Part shown: in pieces, positions 32,640 through 44,190 of the stretch | Position numbering within the stretch: position 1 is the first letter of the stretch | How the letters are laid out: each line of letters begins with the position of its first letter | Source: Larix kaempferi | Lineage: Eukaryota; Streptophyta; Pinopsida; Pinales; Pinaceae | DNA: 64,000 nt | Direction: 5' to 3' | Assembly: GCA_027924585.1 (NCBI GenBank) | Contig: BSBM01000386.1 | Location: forward strand, 3,930,001-3,994,000 | Notes under the pieces: model-generated | What the model was told of the DNA's origin: nothing | The model's input: only the letters and a program-made list of their open reading frames with translations | Database searches by the model: none | Translations under genes and position numbers: made by a program

Positions 32640-34258
32640 AATCATGCAATTTAACTTGCTTTGTAGGAAAGATCGTATACCATCACCTACAAAAGAAGGA
32701 CTACAACATTTGTTCCAGAAACAAAGCTATCTATTGAAGATATTGAAGTTCCCGAGATCCAAGATGAAGTAAATGAAGAATACCACGATCTGTCGATCAT
32801 GAAGAAATATTTTTGGGATGTGGTGCCAATACCAGATGGGAAATATGTTGTGACTTCCAAAGATCAAGCATGCTATAGATGGAAGCGTAGAGAAATACAA
32901 AGCAATATTTGCAGCTCGTGGCTTCTCCCAGAAAAAGGGAATAGACTATGAAGACACTTTTTCTCCTGTAGCCAGATACACTTCCACCAGATCAGTACTT
33001 GCTCTGGTTGCAGTGATGAAATGGAATATACACCAGATATATGTCAAGACAACTTTCTTGAATGGTGTAGTCGAGGGGGAAGTGTATGTGGAGAAGCCAC
33101 TTGGTTTTGAGACACATGACAAAGAGTCATATGTGTGCAGGTTGAAGAAAACCTTGTATGGCTTGAAGCAAGATCCTAGGACTTGGTATGGGGTAGGCTA
33201 GACAACTTTCTATCTAGTTTGGGCTTTACCAAGAGTAAAGCAGATTCCAACCTTTACTAAAAGTTTGAGGAAGTCAATCCAGTGATACTACTCTTGTATG
33301 TGGATGACCTGTTTGTTATAGGTTATGATAGATTAATTGTCGACACGAAGAGGAAGATTACTACCGAGTTCGAGATGAAGGACTTGGGGATGATGCACTA
33401 CTTTCTAGGCATGGAGGTGTGGCAGAGTGCAGATGGAATCTTCCTTGGACAAGGGAAGTATGCAGTAGAGATCCTGAAGAGGTTCGGGATGATGGACTGC
33501 AAGGCCATGGCCACACTTATGGCATCGAACCTGAAGCTTCTATGTGATGCTTCATTTGATCCGGTTGATGTTACTGTGTATCGTCAGATGATTGGGTCCT
33601 TGATGTACCTGACGAACATGAGACCAAATATTTGCTTTACAGTGAACACATTGAGCAAATTCCTGATGGACCTCAGAGGTGTTCACCTGCTTGCTGTAAA
33701 GCATATTCTAAGGTACCTAAAGGGTACGGTTGATTATGGGCTCAAGTACGATGGGAATCAAAAGTTTAACCTGGAGGGTTATATTGATTTGGATTGGGTA
33801 GGCAGTGCTATTGATCGGAAAAGCACTTCGGGGTGCTACTTCAGTATGGGATCTGGTACGATCTCTTGGTTTAGCAAGAAGCAATCCTGTGTGGCACTGA
33901 GTACAGCCGAAGCAGAGTATGTTGCATCTTGTTTGGCTAGTTGTGAGGCAGTATGGCTGAGGAAGCTACTGTATGAGTTATTTGATCCCCCGTTGGATGC
34001 TACTGGTATATTTTGTGACAACCAGAGTTGTGTGAAGCTATCTGAGAACCCCGTGTTCCATGACAGGTCGAAGCACATCGAGATCAAATATCACTATATT
34101 AGGGATATGGTGTAGAGAGGAGCAATGAAGCTCCTGTATGTTGCTATGGACAAGTAGATTTCTGATGTGTTGACCAAGCCACTGGCCAGAGTGAAGTTTG
34201 AGTACTTCAGAGAGAGGCTTGGTGTACTTTAGACTGAGATTCCTTCCAAGGGGAAGTG
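32640..34258 (+). pseudogene. RT and RNase H of C1
   Basis: Copia RT blocks: 'KKGIDYEDTFSPVARYTSTR', 'IYVKTTFLNGVVEGEVYVEK', 'LKKTLYGLKQDPRTWYG', catalytic YVDDL (about 33297), 'FEMKDLGMMHYFLGMEVWQS'. RNase H follows: 'GSAIDRKSTSGCYFSMGSGT', 'SCVALSTAEAEYVASC' and 'DRSKHIEIKYHYIRDMV'. Frameshifts near 32860 and 33199, stops near 33260, 34115 and 34156. 277 codons (33282-34115) are open. Confidence 0.92.
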
Positions 34259-34279
34259 ATGAGTCTGGAGACATAGATG

Positions 34280-34610
34280 CACATGTGCCATTCGATCATG
34301 GTTGAAGTGTGTCTTCCCATGGCTGTGATATAAGTGCTGTGCCATTCGAGCATGGTTGAAGTGTGTCTTCCCATGGCTACGATATAAGTGTTGTGCCATT
34401 CGAGCATGGTTGAAGTGTGTCTTCCCATGGCTGCAATGTAAGTGCTAAGCCATTCTCGCATGGTTGAAGTGTGTCTTCCCATGGCGTAGATATAAGTGTT
34501 GTTCCATTCTCGCATGGTTGAAGTGTGTCATCCCATGGCGTAGATATAAGTGTTGGGCCTTTCATGGATGGTTGAAGTGTCTCTTCCCATGTGAGTGAGT
34601 CTAAGTGTTG
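34280..34610. repeat. 54-bp minisatellite in C1, after RNase H
   Basis: Six units with exact 54-bp spacing (starts at 34287, 34341, 34395, 34449, 34503, 34557), each containing 'CATGGTTGAAGTGTGTCTTC'. As 54 is a multiple of three, the array stays open in some frames on both strands; antisense it reads an 18-residue repeat with HTSTMLEW and TYI-x-AMGR. The same array is in C2. Confidence 0.92.
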
Positions 34611-34654
34611 TGTGATGTGCATCTGGGTTGTGCTCCATTGACGATGAGGTGACA

Positions 34655-35060
34655 GTATGGTACATAGGTTTTGCAGAGGCATATAATAAGTCCTGAGATG
34701 CTCTTGCAAATTTTGCAGAGGCGGTGTAATCAGTCTTGGGAGATCTTGCAGGTTTTGCAGAGGCAGTTTAATCAATCCTGAGGTGTATCTACTTGATGGC
34801 TTCCTCGCTGATATGACATGATAAGTATGATCATGAGCATCAAGATGATACTCCATGGCTGTGGACAGGTTGTGCAGTTGCATGTAAAAGATCCTGGGAG
34901 ATTCGATAGGTTGATTTGTGTGTTCATAATCAGTTTTCGGATGCTCTTTCAAGGTTTTGTGGAGGTCACATATAATATTAACCTGGGAGATCTGATAGGT
35001 TGAGCAATGAGCTCGTAAAAGTACTGGGATGCTCTTTCGAGGTTTTGTTGACGCACGTAA
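34655..35060. repeat. Second repeat zone of C1
   Basis: Imperfect units of about 60-65 bp built on 'TTTTGCAGAGG' and 'AGTCCTGGGATGCTCTTTC'-like text. Continues to the polypurine tract region. C2 has the counterpart at about 40770-41250. No gene seen. Confidence 0.7.
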
Positions 35061-35330
35061 TAAGTCCTCAGGATTCCACAGTATGGCCAGTGATGATGAA
35101 GATGTACAGGCTGTGGGCCTACATCAAACATGAAAAAGGGCTGGATCTGAAGAACTTCCTATGACAAGAAGAATTGTGATATAGCACCAGTGATCAAGAT
35201 GATGAGTACAGCAGCAGTGATGATGATGATCCATGATCTAGTGATGATGATCCAACTCTAGTATTGAATACTTGTGCCTATATGTATTGATGACTTGTGT
35301 CAAGAGAATACCTTCATAGTTAAGAGGGAA

Positions 35331-35886
35331 TGTTGATGTATTTGTAACTTCAGAAGATATTCACTTGTATATTGTATGTATTACATTTGTAATTTATTGT
35401 ATCCCCAACGGAGATGTATTATTCCTCCAATTGAAAGTGTTGTCATGTGTACTTGCAAGTGTGGCAAGTTATATTGTAAGTGTCGTAACTTATACTTGAT
35501 GGGTTATTAGACCTCCTTGTTGGGGTCGGCGCTGTATGAGTCATGTGGGTCAAAGGGTTATTAGACCACCGTACTGGGGGTTGTCCGAGTCAGCATTATG
35601 TTATGTGGTTAACTTAGGGCCAACCTAGTTGAGTAAAGGTCAAGTGATGTAGTGTATAAATAGATAGTGTGCCTCTCTCATTTTACACATTCTATTGTTC
35701 ACTCACTTCCCATTAGTGAGAGAAGAGGAGGATGTGCACAAGTGGAGGAGGAGCATGCTGCTATAGATATCTATCTCTTGGGTTTGATGATGGTGATCAT
35801 TGTATTGATTCTTATTCTATCTCTGAGTAAGTTGCAGGGATTTTCACCTTCTTGGTTTTCCCCGGTGAAATGTTTTGTGTCTCTTG
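35331..35886 (+). repeat. 3' LTR of C1, truncated (556 of 646 bp)
   Basis: Begins TGTTGATG right after the polypurine tract AAGAGGGAA (35322-35330). It is cut after 'TTGTGTCTCTTG' where block X begins. The final 90 bp or so are missing. Confidence 0.9.
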
Positions 35887-38540
35887 TGTAACGACCATAT
35901 TTTGATTAGGCATATTTATCAGTTAGACACACCATACTTTATTTTCTTATATATTCTGTTGAACTCAGCTCGAATGAGTAAACTATATTACGATATGATG
36001 GACCTCATTATATGACGTTACTTTGTTTTATTATTTCACTATGATTATGATAATACTATGTCATGCAGTTACAATGTCATGATTATCATATGATTTCTTT
36101 ATTTTACGATTATAGTATATGTTTATATGTTTTCATTAATAAGATGTGAAATATATGATTCGGTGCATGGATACCATTTTCTTATATGAATTATTGAAGT
36201 GTTATATGTCATAGGCATCTATGATGAACTAAAAAGGTTACATGAAATAAAATGATTTTTGATAACATGGATCAATTAGCGATCAATGGGAAATGCTTTC
36301 TATAAATTTGTATTTTGCGAAATACTAACCTACATGACACAAGGGCTATGGGATAGCCAGTTACTTGATCTGATATATGGGACACAAAAAAAAAAACTTG
36401 TTCGTACAGTAAACCTTAGCATCCAAAATGATGTTGCGATAACACAAACTGATAATCTCGATAGCAGCAAAGTATGAGTCGATAAGGGCATATGCCCAGT
36501 ATGTTGAGAGGGATGGATGTGTTTCCCACCCTATGTTTCCATGAGACCCGAGTTCGTGGGAGGGTCGTGCTGAGACATGCTCCCCATGTTGTTGTGATGA
36601 CGATGGTCGGATGCCTTCTAGGGGAGGATAGGTCCGATGTTCAGTTGACGCTATCGCTCTCAAGTTCTATGTGGTCAGGTCGGTGAGTCCGACATCCACT
36701 TTTGTACTAGCAGAGGAAGGATAGGGAGGATGCAGGACGTAGGTTATGATGGGAGGATGTGTTAGTTAGTACTGTTGAGGGTTGGGTATCCCTTGATTCT
36801 GAGTTAGTGCTAGTAGGTACCCTTCCTTGTACATGATTGATTAAACTAATATAAACATAAAGATAATGATGTTAAATCGTAAAGAATTAACTGTTAAATA
36901 ACTGAGGATGTTAAAGTAATTGTACTATATATATTATGCTTTTTTTTCTACATGGGGGTAAATACTACTATTAGTTAGCAGGTATGCATAGGCGGGATGG
37001 GGTTTGTCTATAGTACATTTCTGATCTATGCATACGCTGGCCACGCATGCACACTTTGCACATGTACACTAGTATCGATATACAAACACTTAACATATTG
37101 AATAAATGTATAAGTTGTCATAAGTAATTATGTTAATCATGCATTGATTGAATTCAGATAATGAATATAAAGTTATTTAAGATGTGTAAAACAAGTCAAT
37201 TAAAGCTATGTATTACTTTTTGGTAAACATTGTGATAAACAATTGAGACAAGTGTCGTCAGTTAACATTGTCATCTGGGAATTGTTGTAAATAAGGTAAT
37301 GGTACTGTCTAATTAATTAGTAAGATTGTTTAAGCCCTTAAGGGTGATTTGTTTAGAAGAACGAGGATACTATGTTGATTTTAGGGTACTCATGTGATAA
37401 ACAAATGATTTAAAAAAAAAACATTTTTATTAATTCACCATTTATTATTACTTTGTGGTGATTTAATTTATATTATTACTTAATCAATGTTATTCTAATA
37501 ATATTACTATCCATGTCATAACAATTGCAATATAGGTAAAATTTAAATATTGATTAATAAATGATTAGAGTGTGATTATTTCCATTACTAAGTTAGACAT
37601 AATAGGATAACAATTCTTAAATGGATGTGATGTGATGGAAAAGGTTTAATACTATGTATTTATTCAATACGAATCTTAGAATTTAAATTTCAAGATAAGT
37701 TATCTTGACAGATGAGGTAAACCATTAAGACACACCTTGTCTAAGTTGAAAAGGTCAACTATTTATATATTATTTTATTATTTACACTAATAACACTAAA
37801 TACAAAGGTGGTGAATAGACTAGTAATTAATAAACTTTGTCTCGAATAGATAACCTTTGGGTAATGGTTCCCACTGTAATAAATACTTACAACCAACAGT
37901 CAAAATCCAATAAATTTACTATGAGTATAATTGATTATTCGGTACATTGAGTGTGAAAATATATTTTTATAATGTAACGTGTATGAATGAACTAAGTGAG
38001 GGGAGTAAATGTTTGAGGGGCTCGAGAGAGGGAGTTTGGGGTGGTGGAGTAAGCCCAAAGTCTTCTCGGGGAAGGAAATGTATATAGGGGAGAGTGAAGG
38101 GAGGAGAAGGGTGTGGGATTTTGGGGAAGAAATTATATTGGGAGAAAATTTAAGGTACCGAGGGGAGAGCTTTGAGAACAGAGAAAGGATTTGAGAACCT
38201 AGTAAATACTGCTCTCGGGATTATCAATTTGTGAGCTCGGGGGCTTGGAAATCCTTTGATTTCTAAGGGCCAACAAGATAATAGCTGGTCGGTAGGGTGG
38301 ACACATGATCTTGGCTGACTAAGAGAATATAAACATAACCTGCTACAACCTACGGTCTACTAGCATCAACATCATGTAATTTCCTTATTATTTATTTTAT
38401 TTGATTATTATGCTAAAACGTACTCTGAAACATACATATACCTTGCTATTTACTGATTTATTACTGTGAAACATATTCTTATGCTGAAAAAAAATGGTTG
38501 AAGGAAAATATTGATATGTTAGTTTATTTTTAAATACAAA
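35887..38540. other. Block X: 2.65 kb of unassigned AT-rich DNA
   Basis: Starts TGTAACGACC, a common start for gypsy LTRs, and contains no coding stretch I can support. The right end abuts C2 at 38541 without a clear CA end or a duplication of the left flank. It may be a truncated solo LTR or part of another element. A purine-rich patch lies at 38000-38170 (GAGAGGGAG, GGGGAGAG). Confidence 0.4.
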
Positions 38541-38759
38541 TTGGTACTTATCTAGAATGAAACCTCTTTAGTGACATGTTGGGAGTTGTGCACACACTTA
38601 ACAATGTTTTGGTAGAGATTGGAAGGCATCTAGAAACTTACGGGATATGGATAAATGTTGTATTGAAGCATTGGCTAAAATAATTGCATAATTGTATGAA
38701 ATATTTCTTTATGTGTAAGAATTTGTTCTGAAAACTATCAGATGTTTCTAATCATGCAA

Positions 38760-40370
38760 TTTAACTTGCTTTGTAGGAAAGATCGTATACCATCATCTAC
38801 AAAACAAGGACTACAACATTTGTTCCAGCAACAAAGTTATCTATTGAAGATATTGAAGTTCCCGAGATCCAGGATGAAGTAATGGAAGAATACCATGATC
38901 CGTCGATCATGAATAAATATTTTTGGGATGTGGTCCCAAGACCAGATGGGAAATATGTTGTGACTTCCAAATATCAAGCATGTTGCATATGGAAGCGTAG
39001 AGAAATACAAAGCGATATTTGCAGCTCGTGGCTTCTCCCAGAAAAAAGGGAATAGACTATGAAGACACTTTTTCTCCTGTAGCCAGATACACTTCCACCA
39101 GATCAGTACTTGCTCTAGTTGCAGTGATGAAATGGAAGATACCCCAGATATATGTCAAGACAAATTTCTTGAATGGTTTAGTCGAGGGGGAAGTGTATGT
39201 GGAGAAGCCACTTGGTTTTGAGACACATGACAAAGAGTCATATGTGTGCAAGTTGAAGAAAACCTTGAATGGCTTGAAGCAAGATCCTAGGACTCGATAT
39301 GGTGTAGGATAGATAGCTTTCTACCCAGTTTGGGCTTTACCAAGAGTAAAGCAGATTCCAACCTTTACTAAAAGGTTGAGGAAGGAAATCTAGTGACACT
39401 ACTCTTGTATGTGGATGACCTGTTTGTTATAGGTTATGATAGATTAATTGTCAACACGAAGAGGAAGATTGCTGCCGAGTTCGAGATGAAGGACTTGGGG
39501 ATGATGCACTACTTTCTAGGCATGGAGGTGTGGTAGAGTGCAGATGGAATATTCCTTGGACAAGGGAAGTATGCAGTAGAGATCCTGAAGCGATTCGGGA
39601 TGATGGAATGCAAGGCCATGGACACACCTATGGCATCGAACCTGAAGCTTCTATGTGATGCTACATCTGATCCGATTGATGTTACTGTGTATCGTCAGAT
39701 GATTGGGTCCTTGATTTACCTGACGAACACGAGACCAGATATTTTCTTTGCAGTGAGCACATTGAGGCAGTTGTTGATGGATCCTAGAGGTGTTCACCTG
39801 GTTGCTGTAAAGCATATTCTGAGGTACTTGAAGTGTACGGGTTATTATGGGCTCAAGTATGATAGAAATCAAAAGTTTAACTTGGAGGGTTATATTGATT
39901 CGGATTGGGAAGGCAGTTCCATTGATCGGAAGAACACTTCGGGGTTCTGCTTCAGTATGGGATCTGGTATGATCTCTTAGTTTAGCAGGAAGCAGTCATG
40001 TGTGGCACTGAGTACAGCCGAAGTAGAGTATGTTGCAGCGTTTTCGGCTAGTTGTGAGGTAGTATGGCTGAGGAAGCTACTGTTTGAGTTATTTGATCTC
40101 CTGTTGGATGCTACTAGTATTGTTTGTGACAACCAGAGTTGTGTGAAGCTATCTGAGAACCCCGCGTTCCATGATAGGTCGAAGCACATCGAGATCAAAT
40201 ATCACTATATTAGGGATATGGTGTAGAGAGGAGCAGTGAAGCTCCTGTATGTTCGACGGACGAGCAGATAGCTGATGTGTTCACCAAGCCGCTGGCCAGA
40301 GTGAAGTTTGAGTACTTTAGAGATAGGCTTGGTGTACTTCATATCGATATTCCTTCCAAGGGGAAGTGAT
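38760..40370 (+). pseudogene. RT and RNase H of C2
   Basis: Same motifs as C1: 'YEDTFSPVARYTSTRSVLAL', 'LKKTLNGLKQDPRTRYG', YVDDL near 39409, 'LTNTRPDIFFAVSTL', 'LSTAEVEYVAAF' and 'DRSKHIEIKYHYIRDMV'. Stops near 39310, 39534 and 39978 plus frame changes. The C-terminal part reads on into 'EQIADVFTKPLARVKFEYFR'-like text across a frameshift. Confidence 0.9.
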
Positions 40371-40390
40371 GAGTCCGGAGACATAGATGC

Positions 40391-40735
40391 ACATGTGCCA
40401 TTCGAGCATGGTTGAAGTGTGTCTTCCCATGGCTGTGATAAAGTGTTGTGCCATTCGAGCATGGTTGAAGTGTGTCTTCCCATGGATGCAATATAAGTGC
40501 TATCCCATTCGAGCATGGTTGAAGTGTGTCTTCCCATGGTTGTGATATAAGTGTTGTGCCATTCGATCATGGTTGAAGTGTGTCTTCCCATGGCTTTGAT
40601 ATAAGTGTTGTGCCATTCTCGCATGGTTGAAGTGTGTCTTCCCATGACGTAGATATAAGTGTTGAGCCTTTCACGGATTGTTGAAGTGTGTCTTCCCATG
40701 CCGGTGAGTGTAAGTGCTGTGTGATGTGCATTTGG
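40391..40735. repeat. 54-bp minisatellite in C2
   Basis: Six copies of the same unit as in C1, one shortened by a base. On the minus strand a 189-codon open frame spans this array and beyond (40774-40205), with the 18-residue repeat; no start context or partner supports a real gene. Confidence 0.9.
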
Positions 40736-41528
40736 GTTGTGTTCCGTTGACGATGAGGTGATAGTATGGTACACAAGTTTTGCAGAGGCATATAATCAGT
40801 CCTAAGATGCTCTTGCAGGTTTTGCAGAGGTAGTGTAATCAGTCCTAGGAGATCTTGTAGGTTTTGCAGAGGTAGTGTAATCAGTCCTAAGGTGTATCTA
40901 GTTGATGGCTTGCTCACTGAGATGAAATGATCAGTATGATCATGAGTATCAGGATGATACTCCACTGCTGTGGACAGGTTGTGCAGTTGCATGTAAAAGA
41001 TCCTGGGAGATCTGATAGGTTGATCTGTGTGCTCGTAATTAGTCCTGGGATGCTCTTTCGAGGTTTTTCCATGACCACATGTAATATTGACCTGGGAGAT
41101 ACGATAGGTTTAGCTATGTGCTCGTAATCAGTCCTGGGATGCTCTTTCAAGGTTTTGTGGAGGTCAGATATAATATTGCCCTGGGAGATCCGATAGGTTG
41201 AGCAGTGAGCTCGTAAAAGTCCTGGGATGCTCTTTCAAGGTTTGGTTGACGCACATAATAAGTCCTGAGGATTCCATAGTATGGACGGTAATGATGAAGA
41301 CCTACAGGTGGTGGGCCTACATCTAGCATGAAAAAGGGCTGGCTCTGTAGAACTTCCTATGACGAGAAGAATTATGATATAGCACCAGTGATCGAGATGA
41401 CGAGTATAGCAGCAGTGACGATGAAGCTCCATGATCTAGTGATGATGATCCAGCTCTAGTATTGAAGACTTGTTCCTATATGTATTGATGATTGGTGTCA
41501 AGAGAATACCCTCCTAGTTAAGAGGGAG

Positions 41529-42169
41529 TGTTGATGTATTTGTAACTTCGAAAGATATTCACTTGTATATTGTATGTATTACATTTGTACTTTATTGTAT
41601 CCCTAACGGAGATGTATTATTCCTTGGATTGGAAGTGTTGTCATGTGTACTTGCAAGTGTCACAAGTTATACTGTAAGTGTCGTAACTTATACTTGATGG
41701 GTTATTAGACCACCTTTTTGGGGTTAGCCCTGTATGAGTCATGTGGGTCAAAGGGTTATTAGACCACCCTATTGGGGGTCAGCCAAGTCAGCATTATGTT
41801 ATGTGGTTAAGTTAGGGTTGACCTAGTTGAGTAAAGGTCAAGTGATGTAGTGTATAAATAGAGAGTGTGTCTCTCTCATTTTACACATTTGATTGTTCAC
41901 TCACTTCACATTAGTGAGAAAAGAGGAGGATGCACACAAGTGGAGGAGGAGCATGCTGCTGTAGATATCTATCTCTTGGGTTTGATCATGGTGATCATTG
42001 TATTGATGCTTATTCTATCTCTGAGGAAGTTGCGGGGTTTTTCACCTTCTTGGTTTTCCCCGGTGAAATGTTTTGTGTCTCTTGTCTCTTGTCTCTTATG
42101 CTTGATATGTTGTACATGTTGTTCTTTCAGTTAAGATCCTATATCAGAATGTATTAAATTCTGAAAAAC
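41529..42169 (+). repeat. 3' LTR of C2 (641 bp, last five bases lost)
   Basis: Begins after AAGAGGGAG and follows the 5' LTR of C1 closely, to 'AATTCTGAAAAAC'. It has TATAAATA at 41853-41860. The next base is B's gag. Confidence 0.9.
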
Positions 42170-42858
42170 CTTGCTCAAGACCTTCTCTTGTCCTCTGCCT
42201 CTTCTCTTGTTGAAACCTTGCTCCTCCCCTTGTAAGACCACTCTCTTCCTCGACTTGATTCATAGTCTCATCACAACATGAACCTGTCTACCCCATATCA
42301 TTCCATTCACCTCCCCCCTGCCATCGTTGTATCCACAACCTCCGTCCACCAGGGTTCTACTGGTCTAGGTGCATCTTCAATATGCCCTTTTCACATATGA
42401 GCATCTTAATGGATAACTGCAGTGACAACAAGAACCTTCCTCTCGGTCGGTTGAAAAATTCTCTTTCGGCTTCGCTCTACAATTTTGTCGTTTCGACCAT
42501 GAACTTGGAAATATAACCTTCCAATATGCTATCAAGCCAGACTTCAACAGCCCGCGATGCTTTGTTGTCTACCTCTTGCAACTCTTGGATCAGTTCTGGG
42601 GTCCAAGCTGTTGGCTCACCACCTTGGAAGTTTCGCTTCTGAAAGGTCAATTTTGCTAACCATTCATACAGGATAATCGAGAATTCGCAGGAAAAATATT
42701 CATGTGGACCATCGTGTATGTACTTTTCTAGCCACTAATTCGTCGTCAACCCAGGGTTCTGATTTTCTTTCTCAATGAACTCTCACAATTTTTCATCGAA
42801 CCAATCCTGAATATTCGGTCTTTTCGGATGCCAGAACATGTACTTCCTTCACTTTGCG
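42170..42858 (-). pseudogene. gag N-terminal region of element B
   Basis: The minus strand reads 'MFWHPKRPNIQDWFDEKL', 'HDGPHEYFSCEFSIILYEWL', 'PTAWTPELIQELQEVDNKAS' and 'VEVWLDSILEGYISKFMVET' with a few stops. I recognise it as B's gag mainly from position, next to the primer site and LTR, and continuity with 28430-29376 across the copia complex. Confidence 0.65.
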
Positions 42859-42883
42859 CTATGGTCCCGGCAATGAAACCATT
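42859..42883 (-). other. Primer binding site of element B
   Basis: The minus strand after the LTR end (GCGTCAACA) is 'AATGGTTTCATTGCCGGGAC'. It resembles the plant gypsy string TGGCGCCGTTGCCGGGGA with substitutions, and element A's site TGGTTCCATTGTCGGTG. Confidence 0.72.
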
Positions 42884-43734
42884 TGTTGACGCAAACTAGT
42901 CGACAGGGGTTCCTCACTCTGTCGACATCCAACCCACCGCGATCTCCCTGAGAACTGGCCCAGACAGGTTTTACCCCGTCCAGCAACACTTGTGGAGCAG
43001 ATGAAGTCTCACCCGAGATGTTCAAGGGAGAGATGACGGAACCATGTTTCCGCCGAATGAAGAAGGAATTTTTTTCATCCGCTTAATAAACTTATCACAA
43101 CATTCAGAAATAGATCTAACAATTTAACTTATGCATTTAGACAGAACCGCATCATCATTGAAAAGGTCTTATTATTAAATAAATCATTAATGTGCAACAA
43201 ATATAGCAGTAAAACATCAGTTGGAACAAGGAAACATTGCATCATTCATGAATTCAGATTGCACATCACATTCATAACAGAAATACAAAAAGAGACACAG
43301 TAATTCTGCTCAACATCACATCATATTAACCTTCACAACAATCAACAAATACAACAATTTAGTTCTTCTGTCGCATACCTAGATTAACCGACAAGCAAAA
43401 TCATCCATGCTCAAATCTTCAATTCATCGATTAACTTCCTTTTGATTGGTATCAACACTTACAATACTATGTCTATTTATAGGCTTGTGCCTTTACATTT
43501 GTGGTCCACTTAGGAAACCACCTAACTACTTCTTAACAAACTCTACAAAAAGAATGACCCAAAACCCACATATTGTGGTCCAAATGACCCAAAACCCACA
43601 TAATGCAGTCCTAATGACCCAAAAATACATAAAATTGTTGACTTGCACATTGTTTTCCATCTTGTGCGGCATCTTTGACCCTTCACAACATCCACGATGC
43701 TGCGAAGCTCACTCATCCAAAATTCCTTCCAACA
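42884..43734 (-). repeat. 5' LTR of element B (851 bp)
   Basis: Plus-strand ends TGTTGACGCAAACT...CCTTCCAACA, then the AGCAA duplication at 43735-43739 and A's RT. Same length as 16592-17442. Confidence 0.93.
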
Positions 43735-43739
43735 AGCAA

Positions 43740-44190
43740 TAGGTACTTGGTTGTACCCAGAAAATATATCCGTGAATGAATAGCACTCATGCCCTGAAAA
43801 TTCATTGATAATCTCATTAGCGAAAGGAGTAGGGAAAGGGTCATTGAGTGTTACTTTATTGAGTTCATGAAAATTGACGCAAATCCGCAGTCATGTCGGG
43901 TCATGCTTCTTCGGCTGGACGACCATCGGACTCACCCATTCTGACTGATCAATAGGATATATATTTCCCGCTACGAGCATGCTATCAATATCATTTTTAA
44001 CAATGTATGTATATTTTTTAGCAAGCTTGTACGGTATTTTATTCACTAGCTTGCCATCTTGTTTGATGTCAATATTCATCTAACCCATCTCCTGTATAAG
44101 TCCTTTCAAATCTTTATGGTCACGAGCGAATACATATAGAAATTCCTTAAGGAGGTTGGTGATTTCTGCAGTTTGTTCTTTGTTCCAGTA
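43740..44190 (-). pseudogene. N-terminal RT of element A (right of insertion B)
   Basis: 'KLVNKIPYKLAKKYTYIVKN', 'GNIYPIDQSEWVSPMVVQPK', then a frame break, 'LNKVTLNDPFPTPFANEIIN' and 'CYSFTDIFSGYNQVPIA', which ends at B. The partner half is 15654-16591. Confidence 0.88.

Larger units (their letters stand above)
29377..35886 (+). mobile_element. Ty1/copia retrotransposon C1, RT-RNase H only
   Basis: Starts with a 646-bp LTR and a clear primer site, ends with a truncated 556-bp LTR. Between primer site and RT there is no gag, protease or integrase; instead 30035-32430 holds unrelated sequence. RT and RNase H are readable with frameshifts. C1 lies in B's gag; the left flank is GCCAT (29372-29376) but no matching right copy is found, because the right end of the complex is damaged. 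Confidence 0.87.
38541..42169 (+). mobile_element. Copia copy C2, 5'-truncated
   Basis: Direct repeat of C1 from 'TTGGTACTTATCTAG' (32431 in C1) to the 3' LTR, with the same repeats, RT, RNase H and polypurine tract. The 5' LTR and everything upstream are absent. It ends five bases short of the LTR end (GAAAAAC, then B sequence), so the insertion scar is damaged. Confidence 0.9.
16592..43734 (-). mobile_element. Ty3/gypsy retrotransposon B (27.1 kb including nested D and C)
   Basis: Bounded by two 851-bp direct LTRs and a perfect AGCAA duplication. On the minus strand: 5' LTR (43734-42884), primer site, gag N-terminus, [copia complex 29377-42169], gag zinc knuckles, protease, first half of a gag-like domain, [D 21892-26979], second half, RT, RNase H, integrase, 3' LTR (17442-16592). 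B's own sequence is about 9.3 kb. All genes are degraded. It is related to A by its primer site, domain order and RT text, but not the same family. Confidence 0.92.

Noticed and set aside
40205-40774. 189-codon minus-strand frame over the C2 minisatellite as a gene
   Set aside because: Openness follows from the 54-bp period; there is no promoter, no start context, and the C1 counterpart is shorter. Kept only as a finding.
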